From: Planctomyces sp.
GTDB taxonomy: Bacteria > Planctomycetota > Planctomycetia > Planctomycetales > Planctomycetaceae
Reading direction: 5' to 3'
Assembly: GCA_005809115.1 (NCBI GenBank)
Contig: SYLK01000765.1
Location: 1 to 12,943 of the forward strand
Length of the DNA: 12,943 nt
The notes below the pieces were generated by a model. That model was not told where the DNA came from, searched no databases, and was given only the letters and a program-made list of their open reading frames with translations. The position numbers and the translations under genes were made by a program. This document shows, one piece after another, positions 1 to 6,766 of the stretch (the stretch's first letter is position 1; every line of letters begins with the position of its first letter).

Positions 1-152
1 AGATTCGCCACGGACACTCCCACGCCCGCACAGGCCAGTGACAGCATCAGCCACACGGTCAGTCGAGGACAGGCAGATACTGCCGCAACCAGCCAGCCCA
101 GGAAGCGGGCTGGCAGCGAATTCGTCGCAGCGCTCTCTGTTGAAGCTGTCAT
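1..152 (-). CDS. N-terminal fragment of a membrane protein, probably RND/MMPL-family transporter
   Basis: Only the first 50 codons are in the window; the frame runs off the left edge without a stop. The ATG at 150-152 is preceded by AGGG about 6 nt upstream, a usable Shine-Dalgarno sequence. The peptide begins with a polar stretch of about 15 residues (MTASTESAATNSLPARF). An amphipathic segment (LGWLVAAVSACPRL) and a hydrophobic helix (TVWLMLSLACAGVGVSVANL) follow. A short polar lead, a 'CPRLTV'-like turn and a first membrane helix at about residues 30-50 are typical of the start of planctomycete MMPL/RND exporters, including the hopanoid transporter HpnN type. This is family resemblance over a short stretch; any polytopic inner-membrane protein could begin this way. 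The next gene on the same strand (Pro-rich protein) ends 229 bp upstream. Confidence 0.45.
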   Translation of the reverse strand, partial: MTASTESAATNSLPARFLGWLVAAVSACPRLTVWLMLSLACAGVGVSVAN

Positions 153-381
153 GACCGTCCCTGGCAATCCTGCTGATGGTCCGCCGACCTCTGGAAACTC
201 AGCCGATACAGGCCTGCCCACGGCAGCACCGAGACTTCGTCCAGTCGACCCGTGAGCGCACGGCGGCCCTGCAAGTGCGATTCTCCGTAGTCGGAAGATC
301 GTCAGAATCGCGACAATCGCTCAAGCAGATTTATCGCGATTCCGTCGCCCCACAAACCTCAGGCCGAACTCGCCAGCCAGG
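153..381. other. Intergenic region with three spaced GCGATTC/GAATCGC elements
   Basis: No gene is visible in these 229 bp. The region holds GCGATTC at 277-283, GAATCGCGA at 305-313 and TCGCGATTC at 334-342. The last two form a perfect 9-bp inverted repeat around a 20-nt spacer. The first can pair with the middle one instead (7 bp). The motif centres are about 28 and 31 bp apart. The region lies between the end of the Pro-rich gene and the start of the MMPL-like gene, both on the minus strand. It could therefore be a hairpin after the former or a regulator-binding site before the latter. No T-tract follows the hairpin on either strand. Confidence 0.35.
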
Positions 382-1638
382 TCAGCGCACAACTGCTGAA
401 TATCTCCTGGCAGCAGATGTCCTGCCGAACGACAGGGATGCAGTTCGCACCATCGGCACCACACCGCTGTAGGAATTAGGGATCACCGGCGTCGCCCTCG
501 TCAGCGGCGCCGGATCTGTCGACACGGGGTACTGCTCATGATCGCCGAGTATGTCGCCGCTCAGCTGCGGCAGAAACTGCCGCGTCGTGACCGCGCCGCC
601 AGCGGTGCCCGGCCAATGCTGCGGCATCCCGACGGTCGCATACCGCAGATCTCCGGCTGCCATCGGATGGTACGCCTGCGCCGCCCACATGTTCCCCTGT
701 GGCTGCGGTGTCCAGCGAACGCCCGGTGTCCAGGCGGCCTGTACCGGAGCAACGGGACGATAACCTGTCTGGTACTGCACCCCGTTTCCGCCAGGGTATG
801 CGGCATACACCGGACCACCAGATGCCACAGCGTGGTGCGGATATCCCGATGCTGCCAGCCAATGGCTCGTCGCCAGCGGATTCCTCCCGGCCTGACAATC
901 GGCACATGGCTGCTGAGGAGGCATCTGGGGCGCCGGATACATCTGGGGCGCCGGATACATCTGGGGCGCCGGATACATCTGGGGCGCCGAGTACATCTGG
1001 GGCGCCGAGTACATCGGGGGTGTGGCGGGATAGACCGGGCGCATCTGCCAGGTCGTCTGCGGCACATACTGAGTCACCGGACGAGGCACCCACACCGACT
1101 GGTACGAACCATAATCGACTGTCATCGGGCGCCAGGTTGTGACTGGCACCGGCATGGGCACGGGCACAGGCTGGCAGAGACACGGATCCGGCTCGCAGCA
1201 CCCCTGAGTGAATCCAGGGGTGATCTGCGACTGACAGGGATCGGTGCAGCCACAGTCATCCGGCAGCGGCGCACAGGGCATGGTTCCCTGGGGTATTGTC
1301 GGCCACGGAGCTGGCAGCGGCGAGGGCATGGGGAATGTCAGTGGAGCAGGCAGGGCGGACGGGGCGGCGGGACGCGCCAGGTGCGGATACAACGGTGCAT
1401 AGCAGTGCCAGGGCCGCAGCGGATAGTGTCCCAGGCTGCCTCCCGCGTTGCCGCGCAGATAGCCGTAGCCCAGCCAGTCGTCAATGATCTGCCGCGTTGC
1501 CAGCGGATTGTGATGGCCGAAGCCACAGCTCCAGTTCAGCGGATCAAACAGAGGAATGAAGAAACAGGCGCTGGCGTGCGACGGCCAGCCAGCCAGCAGA
1601 CTGATCGTCAGCACGAACATTCTGACGGAGCGATTCAT
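382..1638 (-). CDS. Secreted Pro/Tyr/Gln-rich hypothetical protein with hexapeptide repeats
   Basis: A 418-residue protein of unknown function. The start at 1638 was chosen because AGGGG (1646-1650) lies 7 nt upstream and the product begins with a clean signal peptide: MNRSVR, a hydrophobic core (MFVLTISLLAGW), then SHASA before Cys25. A longer open frame begins at 1770 but adds a non-conserved Pro-rich lead in front of the signal. Cys25 after the signal is only a weak lipobox (ASAC). The mature protein has a Pro-rich stretch (about 86-117), a Cys-rich stretch (about 122-155, eight Cys including CGC and CC pairs), a PVPVPMPVPV segment followed by a TTWRP/VWVPRPVTQYVPQTTWQMRPVY segment (about 157-203), and tandem Y[P/S]APQM hexapeptides (about 209-239). 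A CADC motif follows, then a Gly/Ala/Tyr/Gln-rich C-terminal half. NPLAT occurs twice (residues 44-48 and 253-257). Similar low-complexity exported proteins with TTWRP/VPRPVT patterns are common in planctomycetes and may be cell-surface components; that role is inference. Confidence 0.8.
   Translation of the reverse strand: MNRSVRMFVLTISLLAGWPSHASACFFIPLFDPLNWSCGFGHHNPLATRQIIDDWLGYGYLRGNAGGSLGHYPLRPWHCYAPLYPHLARPAAPSALPAPLTFPMPSPLPAPWPTIPQGTMPCAPLPDDCGCTDPCQSQITPGFTQGCCEPDPCLCQPVPVPMPVPVTTWRPMTVDYGSYQSVWVPRPVTQYVPQTTWQMRPVYPATPPMYSAPQMYSAPQMYPAPQMYPAPQMYPAPQMPPQQPCADCQAGRNPLATSHWLAASGYPHHAVASGGPVYAAYPGGNGVQYQTGYRPVAPVQAAWTPGVRWTPQPQGNMWAAQAYHPMAAGDLRYATVGMPQHWPGTAGGAVTTRQFLPQLSGDILGDHEQYPVSTDPAPLTRATPVIPNSYSGVVPMVRTASLSFGRTSAARRYSAVVR
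922..1011 (-). repeat. 18-bp tandem repeat, five units, inside the Pro-rich coding sequence
   Basis: Five consecutive 18-bp units read catctggggcgccggata (922-939, 940-957, 958-975) and catctggggcgccgagta (976-993, 994-1011). The first three are identical. The last two share the same GA/AG variant, which changes Pro to Ser. On the coding strand each unit encodes Y-[P/S]-A-P-Q-M, so copy-number changes keep the frame. The near identity at DNA level indicates recent expansion or homogenisation by slippage or unequal recombination. Confidence 0.95.
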
Positions 1639-1827
1639 CGGGCATCCCCTGACAGGAGCAAAAATCAGCGAGCCGGCAGTCCGGAGCGGTGCCGGGAACT
1701 CGCTGACGAAAGGCGGATCAGGCGGCCGGGTGCTGCCACGGTCAGGTGGCAAGTCCGATTCAGACGGCACTCGGTCCGGGATGGAAACTTAGGCTGCTGC
1801 CGCATTCGAGAATACGGGAACTTGACT

Positions 1828-1852
1828 AAAGTCGGCCGGTCCCCGACTTTTT
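1828..1852. terminator. Rho-independent-like hairpin between pseudokinase and Pro-rich genes
   Basis: AAAGTCGG (1828-1835) pairs perfectly with CCGACTTT (1843-1850) around a 7-nt loop. On the plus strand the stem runs into five T (1848-1852). On the minus strand the downstream side is CCGACTTTAG, giving a weaker three-U tail. It lies about 40 nt past the stop codon of the minus-strand pseudokinase gene, so its natural role is to end that transcript. The rest of 1639-1890 shows nothing else convincing. Confidence 0.6.
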
Positions 1853-1890
1853 GAGAACGGCGCGACGACTGCTTCGGCTGCATCTGCCGC

Positions 1891-2883
1891 TCAGAGGAGC
1901 TGAACGGCAATGACCAGCAGGATCAGCAGCAGAATGACGCCCACCAGAATCGGCAGAAACTGCGTTACGGAGCTGTCCCCGCCGCCCGCTGACGGTTCGT
2001 CCCGTTTGGACGGTGGCTGGCTGTTGGCCGCGTCATCGAACAGCTCGTCGACGATCGAGCGACGCGATGTCGGCAGATGTTCCCGCTGATCGACCAGCTG
2101 CATCTGATCCCCCTCACCTCCGATGAGCAGCTCTCCCAGTCGCCCCTGCATTTCACGGGCACTGACCGGCTGCACGGATTCGTCTTCGGCAGCCACGCTG
2201 CGTTCGAGCAGCCGCCGCAGAGATCCCTCAAGGGCAGGCGGCGACCGGTGCGGACCGGCAGAATCCGCCACTCCCGCGTGGTTCAGCAGATCCTGCAGTA
2301 ACCCGGCGAGGTCCCGGAGATCCGCCCGGACCTCGCGTCGCCAGTCCGAGGTCCAGGATCCGCCGGAAGATCCCCGTGATACGCCTCCGTCCGGAAACTC
2401 CCTCCGACCGGCCTTCAGCCAGCGCAGCACGCCGAAGTCAACCAGTGACACCTCGGTCTGACCGGCCAGCAGCACGGACTCGCGATTCAGTCCACCGTGC
2501 GAAAGCCCCAGATTGTGCGCCTGTTGCAGCGCAGAGCAGACCTGCCAGCCAATTTCAATGACATCTTCCACGGAAAGCGGCCGACCGCTGCCACCGGGCT
2601 CCGACTCAGCTTCCGGGCCGGCGTCCGTCCAGAAAAACAGCTGCCCATCCGACTCGCCATCGCCCTGATAGTCCACGATGCTTCGATGCCGCAGCGTCTT
2701 CAGCATCACACGGTCGGTCTTGAAGGCCCGCCGAAAGCCGGCCGTGGCGGAGACGGCCGGTGCGAAGATGGTCAGACGGACCCGCCGGCCGGTATTTCTC
2801 GACACCGCATTCCAGACCGTTCGCTGATCATCGGAATGCAGTTTCTCGAGGGTTTCAAAATCCGTCAGGCTGTCATCAGACAC
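1891..2883 (-). CDS. Tail-anchored serine/threonine-kinase-like protein, predicted pseudokinase
   Basis: About 330 residues with the outline of a Hanks-type kinase fold but without catalytic residues. The Gly-rich loop position reads EKLHSDDQRTVW and has no glycines. The beta-3 lysine position in VRLTIF is Thr38. The catalytic loop is H129-G-G-L-N-R-E-S, so the HRD aspartate, the following lysine and the asparagine are all replaced. DFG is kept (149-151). The SDWRREVRADLRDLAGLLQDLL region matches the helix-F segment. After a polar linker (about 255-307) comes one hydrophobic helix (about 309-330) that ends the protein, a C-terminal tail anchor. ATP binding may be weak or absent, so a scaffold or allosteric role is the likely inference. 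The annotated start is a GTG with no good Shine-Dalgarno sequence. The frame stays open for 26 codons further upstream (to 2961), where the only possible starts are non-standard (for example a CTG overlapping the S1 stop codon), so the N-terminus is uncertain. The S1-protein gene lies just upstream on the same strand, suggesting cotranscription. Confidence 0.8.
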   Translation of the reverse strand: MSDDSLTDFETLEKLHSDDQRTVWNAVSRNTGRRVRLTIFAPAVSATAGFRRAFKTDRVMLKTLRHRSIVDYQGDGESDGQLFFWTDAGPEAESEPGGSGRPLSVEDVIEIGWQVCSALQQAHNLGLSHGGLNRESVLLAGQTEVSLVDFGVLRWLKAGRREFPDGGVSRGSSGGSWTSDWRREVRADLRDLAGLLQDLLNHAGVADSAGPHRSPPALEGSLRRLLERSVAAEDESVQPVSAREMQGRLGELLIGGEGDQMQLVDQREHLPTSRRSIVDELFDDAANSQPPSKRDEPSAGGGDSSVTQFLPILVGVILLLILLVIAVQLL

Positions 2884-2951
2884 GGCGGCATTCTGATCAA
2901 TACGACTTGCCTTAAGAATGAACTGCCCGACAGTCTGTGGCGGCGGCTGAT

Positions 2952-4649
2952 TCAGGTGAAATCAGACGGATTTCCGAACAATCCGCCGCGCGCGGCATTC
3001 CTGTCCGTACCACCTCGAAGATTCTGGTTCCTCGGCCTGCGCGGTTCTGTCGGCGACGCTTCGGCTGGCTCCGCATGTTCCGGACGCACCGGTTCCGGCC
3101 GCTTTTCCAGTGCCTTGAGTGACAGGGCCACGCGTTTGCGTTTCGGATCCAGGTCCTGAATCTGAAAATCGCGAGTCTCCCCGATGGTCAGCACTTCGCC
3201 GACACTGCCCACACGTCTCCACGCGAGTTCACTGATGTGGACCATGCCTTCGAGGCCAGGTTCGAGTTCCACAAATGCCCCGAAATCCGTGATGCGGGTG
3301 ACCTTACCGGACACCACGCGACCCGTGGCGTATTTCTCTGTAGCTGTGGCCCATGGATTCTGTGCCAGCTGCTTCATTCCCAGACTGACGCGCTTCTTCT
3401 CCGGATCCAGCTTGAGGATCCGGACGTCGACAGTCTGGCCTTCCTGCAGGATTTCGTTCGGGTGATTGATCCGTGACCAGCTGATTTCCCCAATGTGCAG
3501 AAACCCATCCACGGCACCGATGTTGACAAAGGCTCCGTAGTCCTTGATCGTCTTGACGGTACCGCTGACATTCTGCCCAACTTCCACTTTCGACCAGAAT
3601 TCTCCCTCGCCCTCTGCGCGTTCGGCTTCCAGGAGCGCGCGGCGGCTGACCACGAGATTCCGCTTCCGGGGATTCACCTCCGTCACCTGCACGGTCAGTT
3701 TCTGCCCGACGTAGGATTCCAGGTTGCCCGCAAAACCCAGCTCAATCTGACTCGCCGGCAGAAATCCTCGCAGTCCGCTGACCGCAATCTGCAGCCCACC
3801 CTTATTCACGGCACCAACCATGCAGTCGACCACCTGACCAACCGCCAGCGCGTCCCACTGACCACCAGGCCGATGGCGACCTCGCGGCACTCGGCCCCGC
3901 ATCAGCCCGTCAGCGTCCAGTTCCTCGATCACCACGTCCAGCTCGCTGCCAATCTCCGGCCGCTTGTCCTCCGGGAACTGCTTCAGGGACACCACCACGC
4001 TGGTCCGCAGGCCGGCGTCCATAAAGACATCGTCCCCATGAATCTGCTGTACCTTGCCCCGGACCTTGGCACCCTTGCCGATCTCCTTCGTCGGCTCCGC
4101 CGCAGCGGGCTGACCGCCGCTGTCCGGTTCCGCTGCCGGCGCTGGCGCAACCGACTCGTCGTGACTCATCACTCGCTTAATTTCAGCCTCCAGCGACTCC
4201 TCCAGCGCATCGGCTCGCGGGATCTCCACCGACCTCCGGCCGCTCGGGACATCAGACCGCACGAACGGTGCGGTCTCCGGCACCACCGGTTCCCCGCCGG
4301 AAACCGCTGCGGATGTCATCATCTCGCGCACTCGCGTCGCGGCAGACACATTCTGCATGTCAGCCGCACTGGTGACCTCAGCCGCACTGGCGACTAATTC
4401 GCCCTGACCTGCCTCCGCCACACGATTCCCCGCCAGTTCACCCGAAGCCACTTCCGCCGCTGCGACAGTGACGGCCTCAACCGATTCGCAGGTCGAAGTG
4501 CTGACGGAAAACATCGGCATCGCGGCGCATGTCCCGGCCGCAGACTGCCCCTGGTCGTCCGTCAGACCGCCAACAGTTGCTGCCGCACCAGGGATGGTCG
4601 CGCCAGCCGTGTTGTGATTTTCTGCCGGATCTTGTGGATCGGTTGTCAT
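2952..4649 (-). CDS. S1 RNA-binding-domain protein (ribosomal protein S1-like), four S1 domains
   Basis: The start at 4649 was chosen because AGGA lies 9 nt upstream; an in-frame ATG at 4676 would add nine residues but lacks a clear Shine-Dalgarno sequence. In 574-residue numbering (from 4676), residues 1-195 are a low-complexity Ala/Ser/Glu/Val-rich region. Four OB-fold S1 domains follow: about 200-262 (the most diverged), 278-347, 366-435 and 452-521. Hallmarks are GFLPASQIEL (domain 2), V.G.VKTIKDYGAFVNIG.VDGFLHIGEISW (domain 3), and V.G.VTRITDFGAFVELEPGLEGMVHISELAW (domain 4). The NPWATATEKY linker between domains 3 and 4 is typical of S1 proteins. The tail is basic (RRPRNQNLRGGTDRNAARGG). 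S1 proteins bind mRNA on the 30S subunit and help initiation or RNA turnover. Canonical S1 often has six domains, so this may be the shorter planctomycete ribosomal S1 or a paralogue; the symbol rpsA is withheld for that reason. Confidence 0.9.
   Translation of the reverse strand: MTTDPQDPAENHNTAGATIPGAAATVGGLTDDQGQSAAGTCAAMPMFSVSTSTCESVEAVTVAAAEVASGELAGNRVAEAGQGELVASAAEVTSAADMQNVSAATRVREMMTSAAVSGGEPVVPETAPFVRSDVPSGRRSVEIPRADALEESLEAEIKRVMSHDESVAPAPAAEPDSGGQPAAAEPTKEIGKGAKVRGKVQQIHGDDVFMDAGLRTSVVVSLKQFPEDKRPEIGSELDVVIEELDADGLMRGRVPRGRHRPGGQWDALAVGQVVDCMVGAVNKGGLQIAVSGLRGFLPASQIELGFAGNLESYVGQKLTVQVTEVNPRKRNLVVSRRALLEAERAEGEGEFWSKVEVGQNVSGTVKTIKDYGAFVNIGAVDGFLHIGEISWSRINHPNEILQEGQTVDVRILKLDPEKKRVSLGMKQLAQNPWATATEKYATGRVVSGKVTRITDFGAFVELEPGLEGMVHISELAWRRVGSVGEVLTIGETRDFQIQDLDPKRKRVALSLKALEKRPEPVRPEHAEPAEASPTEPRRPRNQNLRGGTDRNAARGGLFGNPSDFT
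4361..4396 (-). repeat. 18-bp tandem duplication in the N-terminal region of the S1-protein gene
   Basis: Two adjacent 18-bp units, cagccgcactggtgacct (4361-4378) and cagccgcactggcgacta (4379-4396), differ at two positions. They encode the near-duplicate peptides VASAAE and VTSAAD within the Ala-rich low-complexity N-terminal region. This suggests that the region grows by in-frame slippage. Confidence 0.7.
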
Positions 4650-4977
4650 CGGATCATGTCCTGTCAGAGCCGTCATGATGAGGAGACTCAGGCTTCAGTT
4701 CGAACCGTCTGACTGCAGTCGAACGAAGGCTCTATTTCGCAGATTCCCGGCGGATTCCGGGACACAGATACCAACACAACATCACGGTTGTCGGCTGACA
4801 AGCCGCAAGACGCCCGGCCAGCACTGCGCACATTGACTTTTCCATACCTGACTGTCAATGCGTGCAGCGACCCCGATTGACAGAATATTCGAACACCTGC
4901 CGATTCGCCAACCATCCAGGGACTCCGGTGACGGAATCTGCCCACACGAAAGGCATTCATCCGGCATTACCCTGACC
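4650..4977. promoter_or_regulatory. Upstream region of the S1-protein gene with two dyads; no gene seen
   Basis: This stretch of about 330 bp has no supported gene; small open frames in it lack family signal. Two structures stand out. CATTGAC (4831-4837) and GTCAATG (4854-4860) are a 7-bp inverted repeat with a 16-nt spacer. On the minus strand the right arm reads TTGACA, a consensus -35 hexamer, but no good -10 follows at 16-18 bp. Nearer the gene, GTTCGA (4698-4703) and TCGAAC (4719-4724) enclose the 10-bp palindrome GACTGCAGTC (4711-4720). That could fold in the 5' leader of the S1 mRNA, about 50-75 nt ahead of the chosen start. In enterobacteria rpsA is autoregulated through leader hairpins; extension of that here is inference. 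Confidence 0.3.
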
Positions 4978-4998
4978 ACGCAAAGTCTCACTTTGCGT
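4978..4998 (-). terminator. Perfect 8-bp hairpin with the AbgT stop codon in its loop
   Basis: ACGCAAAG (4978-4985) and CTTTGCGT (4991-4998) form a perfect 8-bp inverted repeat around a 5-nt loop (4986-4990). The TGA stop of the AbgT gene (4988-4990) lies in that loop. No T-tract follows on the minus strand, so it is not a classic intrinsic terminator. It may instead protect the 3' end of the message or act as a factor-dependent end. Confidence 0.4.
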
Positions 4999-6556
4999 AC
5001 GTGTATCCTGCTTCGAGGCCCAGCGGCAGTCCCACCGCCCAGTAAACCATCAGCAGAACACTCCAGGCGACCAGAAAGGAAAGCGAGTAGGGCAGCATCA
5101 GCGACGTCAGTGTGCCAATTCCAGTCTGCGACACGTACCGCCGGGAATACACGACAACCAGCGGAAAATAGGCCATCAGCGGAGTGATGATATTCGTGCT
5201 GGAATCCCCAATCCGATACGCCGCCTGTGTCAGTTCAGGCGAAATTCCCAGCGACATCAGCATCGGCACCAGGATGGGACTCAGCAGTGCCCATTTCGCG
5301 GAAGCGGATCCGATCAGCAGGTTGACCGTCGCCGTCAGCAGGATCACGCCCAGAATCGTGATCTGTGGCGGAAGACTGAGCGCCGACAGAATGTTGGCCC
5401 CTTTGACCGCCAGCAGCACGCCCACATTCGACTGAACAAATGCGGATCCGAATTGTGACGCAAAAAAAGCCATGACCAGATAGTAACTGATCGAACCCAT
5501 CGACTTTGTCATGCCTTCCACAATGTCACGGTGGCCGCTGATCGTGCCCGCAACGTAACCATAGACGACGCCCGGGATCAGGAAGATCAGAAAGATCAGC
5601 GGCACCAGGGCACTCATCAGCGGCGCATCCTTCCCCACCAGCTGGCCATCCGCCGTACGCCACGGCGAGTCTGCCGGCATCACTGTCCAGACCAGTCCGG
5701 CCAGACAGGCCGCCACGACGATCAGCCCGGCCACCAGCCCTCGCAGTTCCCTCGGCTCCGGGCGGTCCAGGATCCCGGACCGGCCGGTGTCCTGGTCCAC
5801 CGGTAGTCGCTGCAGTCGCGGCTCGATCAGGCGGTCACTCACGAACCAGCCGACACCGACGATGACAAAGCACGATGCACTCATGAAGCCCCAGTTGCAC
5901 AGCGGATTGACCACGATCTCCGGATCGATGATCTGCGCCGCTTTCTGTGTGAATCCCTGCAGCAGCGGATCCAGACCGGACGGCAGGAAATTTGCACTGA
6001 AGCCTCCGCCCACGCCCGCAAACGCCGTCGTGATCCCCAGCAGCGGGTGACGACCCGCCGCGGAAAAGATCACTCCACCCAGAGGTATCACCAGGACAAA
6101 CCCGGGATCACCAATTGAATGGCTCAGAATCCCCACCAGCAACAGCATCGGTGTCAGCAGATGACGGGGTGTCACTCGCAGCAGGCTTTTCAGCGCCGCC
6201 GGGATGAAGCCGGTGTGCTCCGCAACGCCCACTCCCAGCAGCGTTACCAGCACCAGACCCAGCGGCGGAAATTCAATGAACGTCCGCACCATGCCCCTCA
6301 GGAAGTCCACCTGGGCTTTCGCACTCAGCTGACTGATCACCCGCACCGGCTGACCGGTTCTGGGGTCCGGTTCCAGAAACATCACCGGCGCCAGCCACCA
6401 CGAGGCAATCCAGGTGGTCAGCAGTGCGATCAGAAACAGGAACGCCGGATCCGGCAGCTTGTTGCCCAGCCACTCCACAACATCCAGAAATCGCTGTGAG
6501 AATCCTCTGGCAGAAGCGCGGCGCGCTGATGGCAGTTCCTGCAGTTCTTCGTTCAT
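4988..6556 (-). CDS. AbgT-family transporter (p-aminobenzoyl-glutamate / antimetabolite transporter family)
   Basis: A polytopic inner-membrane protein of 522 residues from the ATG at 6556; GAGG lies about 11 nt upstream. A GTG at 6577 would add seven residues. Family hallmarks (numbered from 6577; subtract seven for the chosen start): GFSANFLPSGLDPLLQGFTQKAAQIIDP at about 192-219, and GSASAKWALLSPILVPMLMSLGISPELTQAAYRIGDSSTNIITPLMAYFPL at about 423-472. D203, S426, W429, P447, R455 and D458 sit at the spacings of residues reported as functional in MtrF/YdaH (S to W three apart, P to R eight, R to D three). About 10-12 hydrophobic segments are visible, with a long soluble loop at 250-280. The length matches the family (about 500-530). 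Known members take up p-aminobenzoyl-glutamate or export sulfonamides, and the substrate cannot be told from sequence. It is flanked by the S1 gene (downstream on this strand) and the GGQ protein gene (upstream), each separated by 200 bp or more, so it is probably its own transcript. Confidence 0.95.
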   Translation of the reverse strand: MNEELQELPSARRASARGFSQRFLDVVEWLGNKLPDPAFLFLIALLTTWIASWWLAPVMFLEPDPRTGQPVRVISQLSAKAQVDFLRGMVRTFIEFPPLGLVLVTLLGVGVAEHTGFIPAALKSLLRVTPRHLLTPMLLLVGILSHSIGDPGFVLVIPLGGVIFSAAGRHPLLGITTAFAGVGGGFSANFLPSGLDPLLQGFTQKAAQIIDPEIVVNPLCNWGFMSASCFVIVGVGWFVSDRLIEPRLQRLPVDQDTGRSGILDRPEPRELRGLVAGLIVVAACLAGLVWTVMPADSPWRTADGQLVGKDAPLMSALVPLIFLIFLIPGVVYGYVAGTISGHRDIVEGMTKSMGSISYYLVMAFFASQFGSAFVQSNVGVLLAVKGANILSALSLPPQITILGVILLTATVNLLIGSASAKWALLSPILVPMLMSLGISPELTQAAYRIGDSSTNIITPLMAYFPLVVVYSRRYVSQTGIGTLTSLMLPYSLSFLVAWSVLLMVYWAVGLPLGLEAGYTYAK

Positions 6557-6689
6557 GTCAGCGATTGCCTCACACACTGCGACTGTCAGATTTCCACCGC
6601 GCGTTCACACCGGCGGGAGCATATTCACTCAATCATGTCGCTTCAGCAAGGCGGTCGACGCAAAATCACCCTCCCCGCGTGTTCCGTGC

Positions 6690-6717
6690 GGGGGTGGGGG
6701 GGGCGCTGTGCGGGGGG
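6690..6717 (+). other. G-run cluster with G-quadruplex potential upstream of the AbgT gene
   Basis: Runs of 5, 8 and 6 G occur at 6690-6694, 6696-6703 and 6712-6717 on the plus strand. The 8-G run can supply two GGG tracts, so a four-tract quadruplex is possible. The cluster lies about 135-160 bp upstream of the AbgT start and just past the end of the GGQ-protein gene, in the non-coding strand for both. The rest of 6557-6764 shows no gene. Confidence 0.5.
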
Positions 6718-6752
6718 ACCGCGCTGTGCCACATTCCGGCAGCATCCCGATG

Positions 6753-6766
6753 GACTGACCTCAGTC
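6753..6766 (-). repeat. 6-bp inverted repeat overlapping the GGQ-protein stop codon
   Basis: GACTGA (6753-6758) and TCAGTC (6761-6766) are perfectly complementary around 2 nt. The right arm overlaps the TGA stop (6765-6767). There is no T-tract, and the 2-nt loop would need the closing pair to open. The role is unknown; it may mark the end of the transcript. Confidence 0.3.

Noticed and set aside
922..1011. Possible CRISPR array
   Set aside because: The units are directly adjacent with no spacers and encode an in-frame hexapeptide repeat; no cas genes are present.
1639..1770. Longer N-terminus for the Pro-rich protein starting at 1770
   Set aside because: It would place 44 residues in front of a good signal peptide and lose the AGGGG Shine-Dalgarno sequence at 1646-1650.
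538..1854. A 438-codon plus-strand open frame opposite the Pro-rich gene
   Set aside because: It is Arg/His/Gly-rich with no family signal, whereas the minus-strand frame has a Shine-Dalgarno sequence, a signal peptide and organised repeats. Long antisense frames are expected from GC-rich codon usage.
3495..4397. A 300-codon plus-strand open frame opposite the S1-protein gene
   Set aside because: The minus strand encodes clear S1 domains in this stretch; the plus-strand product is His/Arg-rich and resembles no family.
4688..4960. A 90-codon minus-strand open frame upstream of the S1-protein gene
   Set aside because: No Shine-Dalgarno sequence, no family resemblance and a composition like the surrounding intergenic DNA.
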